A stretch of 64,000 nucleotides of DNA, taken from Streptococcus hyointestinalis. GTDB lineage: Bacteria > Bacillota > Bacilli > Lactobacillales > Streptococcaceae. The notes under the pieces are model-generated. The model had not been told where the DNA came from, searched no databases, and saw only the letters and a list, made by a program, of their open reading frames with translations. Shown here piece by piece: positions 1 through 8,051 of this stretch (the stretch's first letter is position 1; every line of letters starts with the position of its first letter). Position numbers and translations under genes: made by a program. The DNA is taken from positions 744,001-808,000 of the forward strand of contig NZ_UHFN01000007.1 of the NCBI RefSeq assembly GCF_900459405.1. Reading direction: 5' to 3'.

Positions 1-45
1 GGGACAAAAATCGGTCATTTCGCAGAAATGCGATTTTGTTGTCCC
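1..45. other. Long inverted repeat downstream of queA
   Basis: The arms GGGACAAAAATCG (1-13) and CGATTTTGTTGTCCC (31-45) pair imperfectly, and an inner stem CATTTC/GAAATG closes on a GCA loop. It lies past the 3' end of queA, so it could be that gene's terminator, but the side where a T-run would be needed is outside the window. Positions 46-161 show no gene, only a short palindrome near 77-92. Confidence 0.5.
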
Positions 46-161
46 ACCTCCGCAAAGTTGAGTAGGGTTCTAGAAGTTGATTTATCAACTCACCCACTGC
101 GTCTAGGGCAGGAGTCTGTAAAAATGAGAAGATGATAACTTTGTTTTTATCCTTTCAAAGA

Positions 162-1190
162 TTATTTGACAAACATAGCGTCCCCAAAGCTAAAGAAGCG
201 GTAGTTTTCGTCGACAGCGTGTTTATAGGCTTCAAGGACAAACTCACGCCCAGCAAAGGCAGAGACGAGCATGACAAGAGTTGACTTTGGCAAATGGAAG
301 TTGGTCGAAAAAGCGTCCACAACCTTGAACTGATAGCCTGGTTTGATAAAGATATTGGTCCAGCCTGAGTCGGCTTTGATGTCGCCATCAAACTTTGTAC
401 CAATCGTCTCAAGGGTACGAATAGAAGTCGTGCCGACAGCAACGATACGTCCGCCATTTGAACGTACTTGGTTGAGCGTATCTGCAGCCTCTTCTGCGAG
501 CTGATAAAATTCGGAGTGCATTTCGTGTTCATCGACATTGTCAACAGACACAGGACGGAAAGTACCAAGTCCAACATGTAGTGTCAGATAGACTAGCTTA
601 ACGCCTTTTGCAGCGATTTTATCCAGCAAATCTTGGGTGAAGTGCAGTCCTGCGGTCGGTGCTGCAGCGGAGCCATTTTCTTTGGCGTAGACGGTTTGGT
701 AGCGCTCACGGTCTTCCAACTTTTCGTGGATATAAGGTGGTAGAGGCATTTCCCCTAGGCTTTCTAGCACTTCAAGGAAGATACCCTCGTATGAAAAAGT
801 CACGATACGTCCGCCATGCTCAAGCTCCTCTTTGACCACAGCTGTGAGTCTACCGTCCCCAAAGGAAATCTGTGCGCCCACACGCAAGCGTTTAGCCGGC
901 TTAGCAAGAACTTCCCAGTCGTCATTTTCAATATTTTTGAGAAGAAGAAGCTCGACATGCCCATGTGTGTCGGGCTTTTCACCGTAGAGGCGAGCAGGCA
1001 AGACCCGTGTATTGTTCATCACGAGGGCATCTCCTGGGTTTAACTCGTCAATGATATGGTCAAAGTGTGTGTCGACCATAGTGTGCTTTTTGTGGTCAAT
1101 GACGAGAAGTTTTGAACTGTCACGCTGTTTGAGCGGCGTTTGAGCAATCAGCTCTTCTGGCAAATCAAAATCAAAATCGTTTGTATTCAC
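162..1190 (-). CDS. queA: S-adenosylmethionine:tRNA ribosyltransferase-isomerase QueA
   Basis: QueA transfers and isomerises the ribosyl group of SAM onto 7-aminomethyl-7-deazaguanine at the wobble position of GUN-decoding tRNAs, giving epoxyqueuosine in the cytosol. The 342-residue product has the full family length. It opens with the characteristic [13 protein letters not shown] segment (residues 8-20) and contains [10 protein letters not shown] and the GTFRPV region. The start codon is GTG at 1190-1188, chosen because an AAAGGAG ribosome-binding site lies 7 nt upstream and the [10 protein letters not shown] segment follows at once. The gene is divergent from nagB, with about 150 bp between them. 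Family assignment is secure; a dedicated promoter was not resolved. Confidence 0.96.
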   Translation of the reverse strand: MNTNDFDFDLPEELIAQTPLKQRDSSKLLVIDHKKHTMVDTHFDHIIDELNPGDALVMNNTRVLPARLYGEKPDTHGHVELLLLKNIENDDWEVLAKPAKRLRVGAQISFGDGRLTAVVKEELEHGGRIVTFSYEGIFLEVLESLGEMPLPPYIHEKLEDRERYQTVYAKENGSAAAPTAGLHFTQDLLDKIAAKGVKLVYLTLHVGLGTFRPVSVDNVDEHEMHSEFYQLAEEAADTLNQVRSNGGRIVAVGTTSIRTLETIGTKFDGDIKADSGWTNIFIKPGYQFKVVDAFSTNFHLPKSTLVMLVSAFAGREFVLEAYKHAVDENYRFFSFGDAMFVK

Positions 1191-1269
1191 GCAAATTCTC
1201 CTTTATTTATTCCTGAATAGTGCTTTTTTATTATATCACAAAAAAAGCTAAATACAGCTGAGATTTTTC

Positions 1270-1322
1270 TTGACAAAAATTGGTCTATACCATATAATAA
1301 AGGTAAAGATTGGTATAGACCT
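1270..1322 (+). promoter_or_regulatory. nagB promoter with two dre-like NagR operators
   Basis: TTGACA (1270-1275) and TATAAT (1293-1298) are separated by 17 bp. Two near-palindromic TGGTCTATACCA (1281-1292) and TGGTATAGACCT (1311-1322) boxes lie in the spacer and just after the -10. They match the dre type bound by GntR-family NagR/YvoA repressors that sense amino-sugar phosphates. The placement predicts steric repression relieved by N-acetylglucosamine or glucosamine catabolism. The boxes are seen directly; the identity of the repressor is inferred. Confidence 0.85.
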
Positions 1323-1337
1323 AAAGGAGGTAACGAG

Positions 1338-2045
1338 ATGAACATTATAAGAGTAGCAGACGCCAAAGAAGGTGGCAAAAAAGCATTTGAACTTTTGAAA
1401 GAAAGTATGGCAAAGGGAAGTAAAACCTTGGGGCTAGCGACAGGGAGCACGCCTCTGACTTTTTACAAGGAAATCACAGACAGTGATTTGGACTTTAGCC
1501 AAATGACCAGTCTCAATCTGGATGAGTACGTGGGTCTACCGGCTAGTCACCCACAGAGCTATGCGCACTTTATGGAGGAGCATCTCTTTAAGGCAAAGCC
1601 TTTTAAAGCGCACTATTTGCCAAATGGTTTGGCAGAGGATTTGATAGCTGAAGCTAAGCGCTATGATAGCTTGCTAGAAGCCCATCCGATTGATTTCCAG
1701 ATTTTAGGAATTGGGCGCAATGGGCACATTGGTTTTAACGAGCCAGGGACACCTTTTGATGAGACGACACATGTGGTTGACTTGACCGCAAGCACTATCG
1801 AGGCTAACAGCCGTTTCTTTGCCAATAAAGACGAAGTGCCTAAACAAGCTATTTCGATGGGCATTGCCTCTATCGTCTCTGCTAAGCAAATTGTGCTTAT
1901 GGCTTACGGAAAAGACAAGGCAGAAGCTATCAAAGCTTTGGTCGAAGGCAATAAAACAGTAGACCTTCCAGCAAGCAGTCTAAAAGACCATCCAAATCTC
2001 TATGTCATCTTAGACGAAGAAGCAGCTTCTCTTTTGAAAAACTAA
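1338..2045 (+). CDS. nagB: Glucosamine-6-phosphate deaminase
   Basis: NagB converts glucosamine-6-phosphate to fructose-6-phosphate and ammonia, feeding amino sugars into glycolysis. The product is 235 residues, the short Gram-positive form. Visible catalytic positions are D62 in NLDEYVGL and the [14 protein letters not shown] block with N128, H130 and E135. The sugar-phosphate loop LATGSTPL is at residues 33-40. A perfect AAAGGAGG site precedes the ATG. It is transcribed alone from a dre-controlled promoter. The pseudouridine synthase gene begins only 21 bp after its stop and has its own -10. Confidence 0.97.
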   Translation: MNIIRVADAKEGGKKAFELLKESMAKGSKTLGLATGSTPLTFYKEITDSDLDFSQMTSLNLDEYVGLPASHPQSYAHFMEEHLFKAKPFKAHYLPNGLAEDLIAEAKRYDSLLEAHPIDFQILGIGRNGHIGFNEPGTPFDETTHVVDLTASTIEANSRFFANKDEVPKQAISMGIASIVSAKQIVLMAYGKDKAEAIKALVEGNKTVDLPASSLKDHPNLYVILDEEAASLLKN

Positions 2046-2066
2046 GAGATATGCTACAATAGCAGC
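2034..2066 (+). promoter_or_regulatory. Extended -10 promoter, predicted leaderless start
   Basis: TGCTACAAT (extended -10, hexamer 2055-2060) lies 6 nt before the ATG at 2067. A weak -35 TTGAAA is at 2034-2039 inside the nagB 3' end. There is no ribosome-binding site between the -10 and the start, so transcription would begin at or next to the initiation codon. Confidence 0.55.
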
Positions 2067-2786
2067 ATGAGACTGGACAAATTACTGGAAAAAGCAAAGG
2101 TTGGCTCACGTGGAGAGGTCAAAAAACTCCTCCGCTCTAGGCAGGTACGTGTTGATGGCCATGTAGCAACCAAAGCAAATCTCAATGTCGATAGCCACCT
2201 GCAGCAAATCACTGTTTCTGGACGAGTTGTTCAGATAGAGAGTGAATCTTATCTAATGCTCCATAAACCAGCTGGTGTGCTTAGTGCCGTGCGTGATAAA
2301 AAATATCAGACTGTCATTGACCTAATAGCTCCAAAAGATAGAAAAGACGGGCTTTATCCGATTGGTCGCTTAGATCGTGATACAGAAGGGCTTCTTCTTT
2401 TGACGACCAATGGTCCTCTAGGCTTTCGCATGCTACATCCTAGACACCATGTTGAGAAAACCTACTATGTCGAGGTCAATGGATGGCTGGGAGAAGACGC
2501 TCCTCATTTTTTTGAAAAGGGTGTGTCTTTTTCAGATGGGACGCTCTGTCAGCCAGCTCAACTGGAGCTTTTGGAAGTTGGACAATCTAAAAGCAGTGCC
2601 CACCTGACTATCAGAGAGGGAAAATTTCACCAAGTGAAAAAGATGTTTCTCGCTTATGGTGTCAAGGTTACTTATCTCAAGCGCATTCGTTTTGGTCCTT
2701 TCTGGTTAGATGACAAGCTAGCCGTTGGAGCTTACAGAAAACTGACAAATGAGGAGTGTGACCTTTTAAAAGATTATTTGGACTAA
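2067..2786 (+). CDS. RsuA/RluB-type rRNA pseudouridine synthase
   Basis: This enzyme isomerises a specific uridine in ribosomal RNA to pseudouridine. The 239-residue protein has an N-terminal S4 RNA-binding domain (about residues 1-55, MRLDKLLEKA onward). The catalytic domain contains GRLDRDTEGLLLLT, with D103 as the expected nucleophilic aspartate, plus KTYYVEV and the GKFHQVKKM segment near the C-terminus. Length and motifs fit the RsuA family (16S U516-type), but the target site cannot be read from sequence. The start follows an extended -10 by 6 nt and has no Shine-Dalgarno site. Confidence 0.9.
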   Translation: MRLDKLLEKAKVGSRGEVKKLLRSRQVRVDGHVATKANLNVDSHLQQITVSGRVVQIESESYLMLHKPAGVLSAVRDKKYQTVIDLIAPKDRKDGLYPIGRLDRDTEGLLLLTTNGPLGFRMLHPRHHVEKTYYVEVNGWLGEDAPHFFEKGVSFSDGTLCQPAQLELLEVGQSKSSAHLTIREGKFHQVKKMFLAYGVKVTYLKRIRFGPFWLDDKLAVGAYRKLTNEECDLLKDYLD

Positions 2787-2840
2787 AATTTGGGCATTTT
2801 TATCTGTTGTGCGAAAAATTTTGAAAGAAATTGAAAGTTT

Positions 2841-2871
2841 TTGAAATATTTCTTAAAAAATATGTTACAAT
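2841..2871 (+). promoter_or_regulatory. Promoter of TetR-family regulator gene
   Basis: TTGAAA (2841-2846) and an extended -10 TGTTACAAT (hexamer 2866-2871) have a long 19-bp spacer. It lies downstream of the leftmost possible start (2831), which supports initiation at the GTG at 2918. Confidence 0.55.
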
Positions 2872-2917
2872 GGGTAATGTTTTAGGTCAAAATTTATTTA
2901 GATCAGGAGCACAGACG

Positions 2918-3523
2918 GTGACGACTGTTAGAAAATTACGAACAAGGCGCCAGATTTATCATGCGGCTGGAAAACTTCTCCAGGACATTCCTTATGACAA
3001 ATTGAGAGCTACCCAAATCGCAGAAGAAGCTCTCATTAGCCGTTCTGGTTTTTACCTTTATTTCTCTGATAAAGATGCGATGGTAAGCTCTTACTATGAC
3101 TTTTTGATTAGAAAGGTGACCGCTATCTATGATGCCCATAGAAAAGACGCAGCAGATGTCGATCAGGCACTTATAGAGGTGATTGCATTTTTACAAGACG
3201 AAGAATTATTCGCTGCTCTACTTGGCGACCACTCAACGCCAGTCATTCGTGAGAAGACACGTGAAAATATCCGAATGGTCGCAATGGCAGAGATTGTGGA
3301 TTATTACAAGCTGCTTGGCTTTGATCTCACAAACATGAGACTAGATAAAACAGATCTTGAATATTTTCAGGATATTATCGTTGATAGCATTATCTCCATT
3401 CTCATGCGCTGGTTTACAAGACGAAAAGCGGAGCGCCCAGAGCGTGTAGCAGGTATGATTCGTGAGTTTTTGATTGCCTTTAAGGCAGTGTCTAAACAAC
3501 ATTTTCGTGAATCGTTGTCCTAG
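2918..3523 (+). CDS. TetR/AcrR-family transcriptional regulator
   Basis: The product is a predicted DNA-binding repressor of 201 residues. The N-terminal TetR helix-turn-helix is visible: RQIYHAAGKLL, AEEALISRSGFYLYFSDKDAM. It is followed by an all-helical ligand domain with no recognisable ligand signature. I place the start at GTG 2918, with AGGAG 8 nt upstream and downstream of the promoter, rather than at the in-frame 2831 codon that lies upstream of the -10. The gene is monocistronic, closed by a terminator at 3534. Its regulated target is not evident from neighbours. Confidence 0.88.
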   Translation: MTTVRKLRTRRQIYHAAGKLLQDIPYDKLRATQIAEEALISRSGFYLYFSDKDAMVSSYYDFLIRKVTAIYDAHRKDAADVDQALIEVIAFLQDEELFAALLGDHSTPVIREKTRENIRMVAMAEIVDYYKLLGFDLTNMRLDKTDLEYFQDIIVDSIISILMRWFTRRKAERPERVAGMIREFLIAFKAVSKQHFRESLS

Positions 3524-3533
3524 CCAACCTAAC

Positions 3534-3562
3534 AAAGACTGAGTTTTTCAGTCTTTTTGTTT
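3534..3562 (+). terminator. Rho-independent terminator after the TetR gene
   Basis: AAAGACTGA / TCAGTCTTT stem (3534-3542 with 3548-3556), 5-nt loop, followed by a T-rich run. Confidence 0.9.
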
Positions 3563-3567
3563 TTTGG

Positions 3568-3579
3568 TATAATAACACT
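3568..3579 (+). promoter_or_regulatory. Extended -10, predicted leaderless start of SAP-domain gene
   Basis: TGGTATAAT (hexamer 3568-3573) ends 6 nt before ATG 3580, and no ribosome-binding site is present. It immediately follows the T-run of the upstream terminator. Confidence 0.55.
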
Positions 3580-4146
3580 ATGAAAACAATCCAAGAACTT
3601 TACAAAGATTACCCAGAAATCCCATACATCTCAAGCAAGCGTGATTTGCTTGAGGTGAACACCACACCTAAAGTGCCAAAGCGCAACATGATAAGAACTA
3701 AAGAAGGCGTTTTGCCAGGGCATATTATCTTGCTGTGGCGCATTCACTTTGGTACTTTTACGACAGAGACACCCTTTTCAAAATACTTTGAATACAGCTA
3801 TGGTGTCAATGGCGCTGACGCACTTTCTTTTGTGATTGAGGAGGGGGATGCGGTGGTTGAGTCAGCTTTTGACTCGCTTGACCATATACCAGCGACTAGA
3901 CTCAAGCAGATTTTAAAAGAAAAGGGTGTCAAAGGGCTGTCCAAGATGAAAAGAAGTGATGTGGACGCTACACTTAAAGAACTGCTAAGCGAAGAAGAGC
4001 TAGGAGCTTATTTTTCTGTCCGTGGCTTATGCTTAACGCCAAAAGGTGAAGAGCTAATTGCCAGCTATCCAGAAATCATCGCTAAGCACCCACAAAAGAA
4101 ATTCTGTACCTTTGTCAATGATGTGAGACCTAAAATGTTATTTTGA
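3580..4146 (+). CDS. SAP-domain-containing protein, C-terminus altered by IS insertion
   Basis: This is a conserved protein of unknown role. Residues about 102-142 (HIPATRLKQILKEKG through TLKELLSEEEL) look like a SAP helix-extended loop-helix nucleic-acid-binding motif. The first 100 residues contain a tryptophan/aromatic-rich segment (LLWRIHFGTF). The original reading frame ended after residue 175 (KHPQKKF, then TAA), as the copy of the 3' end at 5219-5247 shows. The insertion at 4105 replaces the stop with 13 element-encoded residues (CTFVNDVRPKMLF), giving 188 residues. The protein is probably still functional because only the tail changed. Confidence 0.75.
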   Translation: MKTIQELYKDYPEIPYISSKRDLLEVNTTPKVPKRNMIRTKEGVLPGHIILLWRIHFGTFTTETPFSKYFEYSYGVNGADALSFVIEEGDAVVESAFDSLDHIPATRLKQILKEKGVKGLSKMKRSDVDATLKELLSEEELGAYFSVRGLCLTPKGEELIASYPEIIAKHPQKKFCTFVNDVRPKMLF

Positions 4147-5244
4147 AGTTATCCATTTGTTAAGCTTTACTAGGAGCTAGCTTCTAGTAAAGCTTTTCTG
4201 ATATCGATAGGAGATTTCCATCCTAAAGTTTGCATAGGGAGTCGAATAGAACGATAAAGATAGGTTTTCATCTGCTTGATGAGGTCGTCATAGGAGTAAA
4301 AGGTCAGGTGCTGGTAGAGACGTCGATTGTCATTTCGATGACTGCGTTCAACCTTGCCATTATGTCTTGGTGTTCGAGGATGAATCAGCTTGTGCTCAAT
4401 GCCAAGTTCCTGACACAGCAAGTCTAGTGGGTGAACTTGTTTGGTCTCTTTGAAATGAGTGAACTCAAAGCCATTATCCGTTTGGAGGATTTTGGGTTTG
4501 TATCCAAAGTGTTTGATAGCCATTTTGAGAAATTGAACCGTTGAGTAGGACGACTGCTCTTTGAAAGGGAATATAAAGCGTTCTCGACTGGCCTCATCAA
4601 TAACGGTGTACTGGTAGAACTTGTCAGGTAGTTTTCCTGTGTAGCAGTGAGTTGGGACGTATTTGACATCCATCTGCCACTTGATACCGAGTTTAGTCGG
4701 CGTGTCATATGGTTTTGGGACATAAGGTTTGTTCTTTGTTTTAGGGGATTTGAAGAAGTCCAGCTTTCTCAAGATTCGAAAGAGTGAGCAAGGGTGCCTA
4801 TCATATCCCTTATTGGTTTTGAGCTTGTAGAAGATTTCGATGAGGGTTGCGTTTGGATTTCTTTTGATGCAGTTTTTAATCCAGGTCAGCTCTTGCTGGG
4901 TATGAGCCTTTGGATGTGGTGTTAGAGGGCGATGAGAACGGTCTTTTAGAGATTCTTTTGTGCCATCAAAACGCTTATTCCAGCGCATGAGAGAGGCTTT
5001 TGAAACTTTGTAACGTCGACAGATGAAGGCGACAGATGCTCCGTTTTGGTAGGTTTTAACAGCGTGGTAACGTGTTTCTAGAGTATGTGGTAAATAGCGA
5101 AGATTTTGTGATATACTAGTCATGTGAAGGTTCCTTTTTGATGAGTGGTGGTACTCTTATCATATCAGGGAATCTTCTTTTTGACTTCTAGAAGTCTCAC
5201 ATCTATTGTAACGCTACATCGCTAAGCACCCACAAAAGAAATTC
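4079..5244 (-). mobile_element. IS1202-like insertion sequence with 26-29 bp target duplication
   Basis: The element runs about 4105-5218 (1114 bp). The left end TGTACCTTTG and right end (reverse complement) TGTAGCGTTA are imperfect inverted repeats of about 25 bp that both finish in GATGTGAGAC. It is flanked by a perfect direct repeat that begins TCGCTAAGCACC and ends AAATTC (4079-4104 and 5219-5244, 26 bp; up to 29 bp if ambiguous edge bases are counted). Such long duplications are typical of the IS1202 family. It encodes one transposase on the minus strand. Confidence 0.85.
4170..5123 (-). CDS. DDE transposase of the IS1202-like element
   Basis: This 317-residue transposase starts with a helix-turn-helix region (VAFICRRYKVSKASLMRW). 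An rve/integrase-type catalytic core follows, with D in WQMDVKYV, D in QTDNGFEF and E in HNGKVERSH, a DDE triad. It resembles IS481/IS3-type cores at motif level, but the long target duplication and the TGTA ends point to the IS1202 group. An AAGGAA site precedes the ATG. No frameshift or stop is visible, so the element looks potentially active. Confidence 0.85.
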   Translation of the reverse strand: MTSISQNLRYLPHTLETRYHAVKTYQNGASVAFICRRYKVSKASLMRWNKRFDGTKESLKDRSHRPLTPHPKAHTQQELTWIKNCIKRNPNATLIEIFYKLKTNKGYDRHPCSLFRILRKLDFFKSPKTKNKPYVPKPYDTPTKLGIKWQMDVKYVPTHCYTGKLPDKFYQYTVIDEASRERFIFPFKEQSSYSTVQFLKMAIKHFGYKPKILQTDNGFEFTHFKETKQVHPLDLLCQELGIEHKLIHPRTPRHNGKVERSHRNDNRRLYQHLTFYSYDDLIKQMKTYLYRSIRLPMQTLGWKSPIDIRKALLEASS

Positions 5245-5271
5245 TAACTTTAATCCTTTCTTAAAATATGC

Positions 5272-5277
5272 TATAAT
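5272..5277 (+). promoter_or_regulatory. Promoter of GNAT gene
   Basis: Extended -10 TGCTATAAT with no convincing -35. It sits 28 bp after the target duplication of the IS1202-like element, so the insertion nearly reached this promoter. Confidence 0.6.
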
Positions 5278-5283
5278 GAGTCT

Positions 5284-5404
5284 AACTATCTAAACTAAGT
5301 TGCGAGGTCGACATAAAACCCTTTGGCTTTGGTGCTTAGTAGAGTTATAGCACAGTGATTAGATGTGTGCTAACCAAAACTGACAAGTGCATAGGAGAGC
5401 TGAT
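5284..5404 (+). ncRNA. Candidate structured 5' leader of GNAT gene
   Basis: About 120 nt lie between promoter and start. TTTGGT (5328-5333) can pair with ACCAAA (5373-5378), stacked on TAGCACA/TGTGCTA. Alternatively GTGCT (5332-5336) can pair with AGCAC (5349-5353); the two folds exclude each other. No known riboswitch signature was recognised. AGGAG (5393-5397) follows. Confidence 0.35.
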
Positions 5405-5992
5405 ATGACTAAAAAGACTGCCTGTTGGCAGCGTGATGGTTTCACGCTTCGTTCTTTTAGGAAAGGTGAAGCTGAGAAGTACTATCAAGATTGCTTTACC
5501 AAAACTTGCGAAGAAGTGGATTATCTGACGGGAACGACACAGACTTTTAGTCGAGATGATATTATCCGCTATCACAACCGTGTTGTCTCAAGCTCAGAGC
5601 GTTTTGACTTTATCCTTGTAGCACCTGATGGCAGATTCATCGGTGAAGCTGTGGTGAATGAGGTAGATACGCTTGACCAATCGGCAAACTTTCGTATCGT
5701 GATTTTTGATAAAGCATACTGGAATCAAGGACTGGGCAGTTGGATGACGACATCTGTCTGTGATTTTGTCTTTGGTACAGTTGGTCTTCACCGCTTGGAG
5801 TTAGAGGTTTATTCTTTTAATCCCAGAGCGCAGGCTGCCTATGAAAAAGCTGGTTTTAAGCTCGAGGGGCGTAAGCGTGAGAGTATCAAGACAAAGAATG
5901 GCTACGCTGATACGCTCATCATGGCACTTTTAGATAAAGAGTGGAAAGCCCTCAAAAGTAACAAAAAAGCTTTCTACGAAGAGGTCAGTTAA
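5405..5992 (+). CDS. GNAT-family N-acetyltransferase (RimJ/RimL-like)
   Basis: This 195-residue protein is an acetyl-CoA-dependent acetyltransferase. It has the GNAT core, with motif A around AYWNQGLGSWMTTSVCDFVF, then LHRLELEVYSFNPRAQAAYEKAGFKLEGRKR, which is typical of the RimJ/RimL or spermidine-type subgroup (Acetyltransf_3). The substrate cannot be deduced. I place the start at ATG 5405, 7 nt after AGGAG, not at the in-frame 5387 codon. The DUF1149 gene follows after 45 bp, so the two may be co-transcribed. Confidence 0.88.
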   Translation: MTKKTACWQRDGFTLRSFRKGEAEKYYQDCFTKTCEEVDYLTGTTQTFSRDDIIRYHNRVVSSSERFDFILVAPDGRFIGEAVVNEVDTLDQSANFRIVIFDKAYWNQGLGSWMTTSVCDFVFGTVGLHRLELEVYSFNPRAQAAYEKAGFKLEGRKRESIKTKNGYADTLIMALLDKEWKALKSNKKAFYEEVS

Positions 5993-6037
5993 TACCGTTA
6001 TTACTTGGGAATATCCAGATATAGAGGAGAAAAAAAC

Positions 6038-6418
6038 ATGGAACTTACCCGTGAAAAAGAATTTGTGAACCAATACCACTATGACGCTAGAAACCTAGAA
6101 TGGGAAAAGGAAAATGGTACTCCAGAGACCAACTTTGAGGTCACTTTCCAACTAGCAGAGCGCGATGAAGAGGCTGTACGAACAAGTGTTGTGGCTGTCC
6201 TTCAATTCATGGTTGTCCGTGATGAGTTTGTCATTAGCGGTGCGGTGTCACAATTAGTTCACATCAAAGACCGTTTGATTGATGCACCAAAAGATTTTAG
6301 TCAAGAAGAAGTTCAAGACTTGGCGGCTCCTTTACTTGATATGGTGCAACGCTTAACCTATGAAGTTACAGAGATTGCCCTTGACCGTCCGGGCTTGAAT
6401 TTGGAGTTTAACAGTTAA
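6038..6418 (+). CDS. DUF1149 family protein (SecB-like fold)
   Basis: This small acidic cytosolic protein (126 residues) is conserved in streptococci and lactococci. Its family is classed as SecB-like, but no proven function is known to me. The start ATG 6038 has GAGGAG 8 nt upstream; the upstream in-frame codon at 6005 has none. The stop codon overlaps the degV start (TAATG), which indicates translational coupling with the downstream run degV-dapB-cca-ABC-F. Confidence 0.85.
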   Translation: MELTREKEFVNQYHYDARNLEWEKENGTPETNFEVTFQLAERDEEAVRTSVVAVLQFMVVRDEFVISGAVSQLVHIKDRLIDAPKDFSQEEVQDLAAPLLDMVQRLTYEVTEIALDRPGLNLEFNS

Positions 6419-7269
6419 TGAAATTAGCTATAATTACTGATAATACAGCTGTACTACCGCAAGAAGTTGCAGACCGAGAGGATATTTTTGTCCTTGATAT
6501 TCCGGTCACTATCGAAGAGAAGTCTTATGTCGAAGGGAAAAATCTGACCATTAGTGACTTTTACGCTAAGATGGCAGCCTCAAAGGACCTTCCAAAGACA
6601 AGCCAACCTAGCCTTGCAGATCTAGAAGAAGCTCTAAGCCAGATTGAAAGTGCTGGCTTTACCCATGTTATCGGGCTCTTTTTGTCATCAGGGATTTCAG
6701 GCTTTTGGCAAAATATCCAGTTTTTGACAGATGACTATGACAAGCTGACTATAGCCTTTCCAGATAGCCGTATCACTTCTTACCCGCTAGGACGCATGGT
6801 AACTAATTGCCTGCGCTTAGCTGAGGATGGCGTTGCTTTTGAGACGATTCTTGAAAAACTTGCTTACCAGATTGACAAGACGCAAGCCTACATCATGGTG
6901 GATGATTTGAACCACTTGGTTAAGGGTGGACGTTTGTCAAATGGCGCTGCTATTTTGGGAAATCTTCTCAGTATCAAGCCGATTTTGTATTTCAATGACG
7001 AGGGGAAAATCCTTGTTTATGAGAAAGTCCGCACTGAAAAGAAAGCGATGAAGCGCATGCTAGCGATTTTAGAGGAGACGACATCGGCTGGTGCTTGTGA
7101 CTATGATATTTTCATCATCGAAGGGCATGCGGCGGATAAGGCGGAGCGTTTGCGAGATACGATGACTGATGAAGGTTACCAAGGCATTGACCTTGTTAGC
7201 TTTGGCAGTGTTATCGCTACACACCTTGGTGAGGGAGCAATCTGCTTTGGCGTGACACCAAAAATTTAA
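6418..7269 (+). CDS. DegV family fatty-acid-binding protein
   Basis: DegV/FakB-type proteins bind a fatty acid and present it to the FakA kinase for phospholipid synthesis. The 283-residue length fits. Visible family features are ITDNTAVLP near the N-terminus, the TSQPS loop (about residues 61-65), the [11 protein letters not shown] segment, and [21 protein letters not shown] in the middle of the C-terminal domain. The gene shares one base with the DUF1149 gene before it; dapB follows after 14 bp. It could equally be called FakB-like; the fatty-acid preference is unknown. Confidence 0.9.
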   Translation: MKLAIITDNTAVLPQEVADREDIFVLDIPVTIEEKSYVEGKNLTISDFYAKMAASKDLPKTSQPSLADLEEALSQIESAGFTHVIGLFLSSGISGFWQNIQFLTDDYDKLTIAFPDSRITSYPLGRMVTNCLRLAEDGVAFETILEKLAYQIDKTQAYIMVDDLNHLVKGGRLSNGAAILGNLLSIKPILYFNDEGKILVYEKVRTEKKAMKRMLAILEETTSAGACDYDIFIIEGHAADKAERLRDTMTDEGYQGIDLVSFGSVIATHLGEGAICFGVTPKI

Positions 7270-7283
7270 AAAAGGAGATAAGG

Positions 7284-8051
7284 ATGCGTATAAAAGTCAT
7301 TATTGCAGGATTTACAGGGCGCATGGGAAGTGCTGCGCTTGATATGGTCAAAAAGGACGAGGAGCTTGAGCTCGTTGCCCTTTTGTCGCCTACAGCTGAA
7401 GTGGACGAGCTAGATGGTGTGCCTGTCTATCAGCAAAAAGAGGACTTGGTAGGGATTGATGCGGATGTCTGGGTGGACTTTACCGTACCAGAGGTCGCTT
7501 ATGCCAATACCCGCTTTGCCCTTGAAAATGGCTTTGCTCCTGTCGTTGGCACAACTGGCTTTACAGAAAGTGAGATAGAAGAGCTGATTGCTTTTTCAGC
7601 TGAGAAAAAGCTGGGTGGCTTGATTGCTCCAAACTTTGCCATTGGTGCGATTTTGCTCATGGAGTTTGCAGCGAAAGCAGCGCAGTATTTCCCAGACCTT
7701 GAGATTATCGAGCTACATCATGACCAGAAAAAAGATGCTCCGAGCGGAACAGCTATCAAGACAGCGGAGCTTATCTCGCAGGTGAGACAGGCAAAACACC
7801 AAGGTGTCCCTGACGAAACGGAGTCTCTAGCAGGAGCTCGTGGGGCAGAGTACGATGGTTTTCGTATTCATAGCGTGCGCTTGCCAGGGCTTGTCGCCCA
7901 TCAAGAGGTTATCTTTGGTGCGCAAGGTGAGGGGCTGACGCTTCGCCATGATTCTTATGACAGAAGCTCCTTTATGAGTGGCGTCAATCTGGGTATCAAG
8001 AAAGTTGTCACAGCGCAAAAATTAGTTTATGGTTTGGAAAAAATATTATGA
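7284..8051 (+). CDS. dapB: 4-hydroxy-tetrahydrodipicolinate reductase
   Basis: DapB reduces 4-hydroxy-tetrahydrodipicolinate with NAD(P)H in the lysine/diaminopimelate pathway. The 255-residue protein shows the nucleotide-binding GFTGRMG loop (residues 9-15), the VGTTGFT motif, and [15 protein letters not shown] with the substrate-binding His pair and K/SGT elements. AAAGGAG precedes the start. The last four bases overlap the cca start (ATGA), so these genes are translationally coupled. Confidence 0.96.
   Translation: MRIKVIIAGFTGRMGSAALDMVKKDEELELVALLSPTAEVDELDGVPVYQQKEDLVGIDADVWVDFTVPEVAYANTRFALENGFAPVVGTTGFTESEIEELIAFSAEKKLGGLIAPNFAIGAILLMEFAAKAAQYFPDLEIIELHHDQKKDAPSGTAIKTAELISQVRQAKHQGVPDETESLAGARGAEYDGFRIHSVRLPGLVAHQEVIFGAQGEGLTLRHDSYDRSSFMSGVNLGIKKVVTAQKLVYGLEKIL

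Noticed and set aside
2831..2917. Extended N-terminus of the first TetR regulator
   Set aside because: It would start upstream of the promoter -10; GTG 2918 with AGGAG is better placed.
5284..5404. Known riboswitch (preQ1, SAM, T-box) upstream of the GNAT gene
   Set aside because: Conserved core motifs of these classes, such as the T-box sequence or the preQ1-II consensus, are absent.
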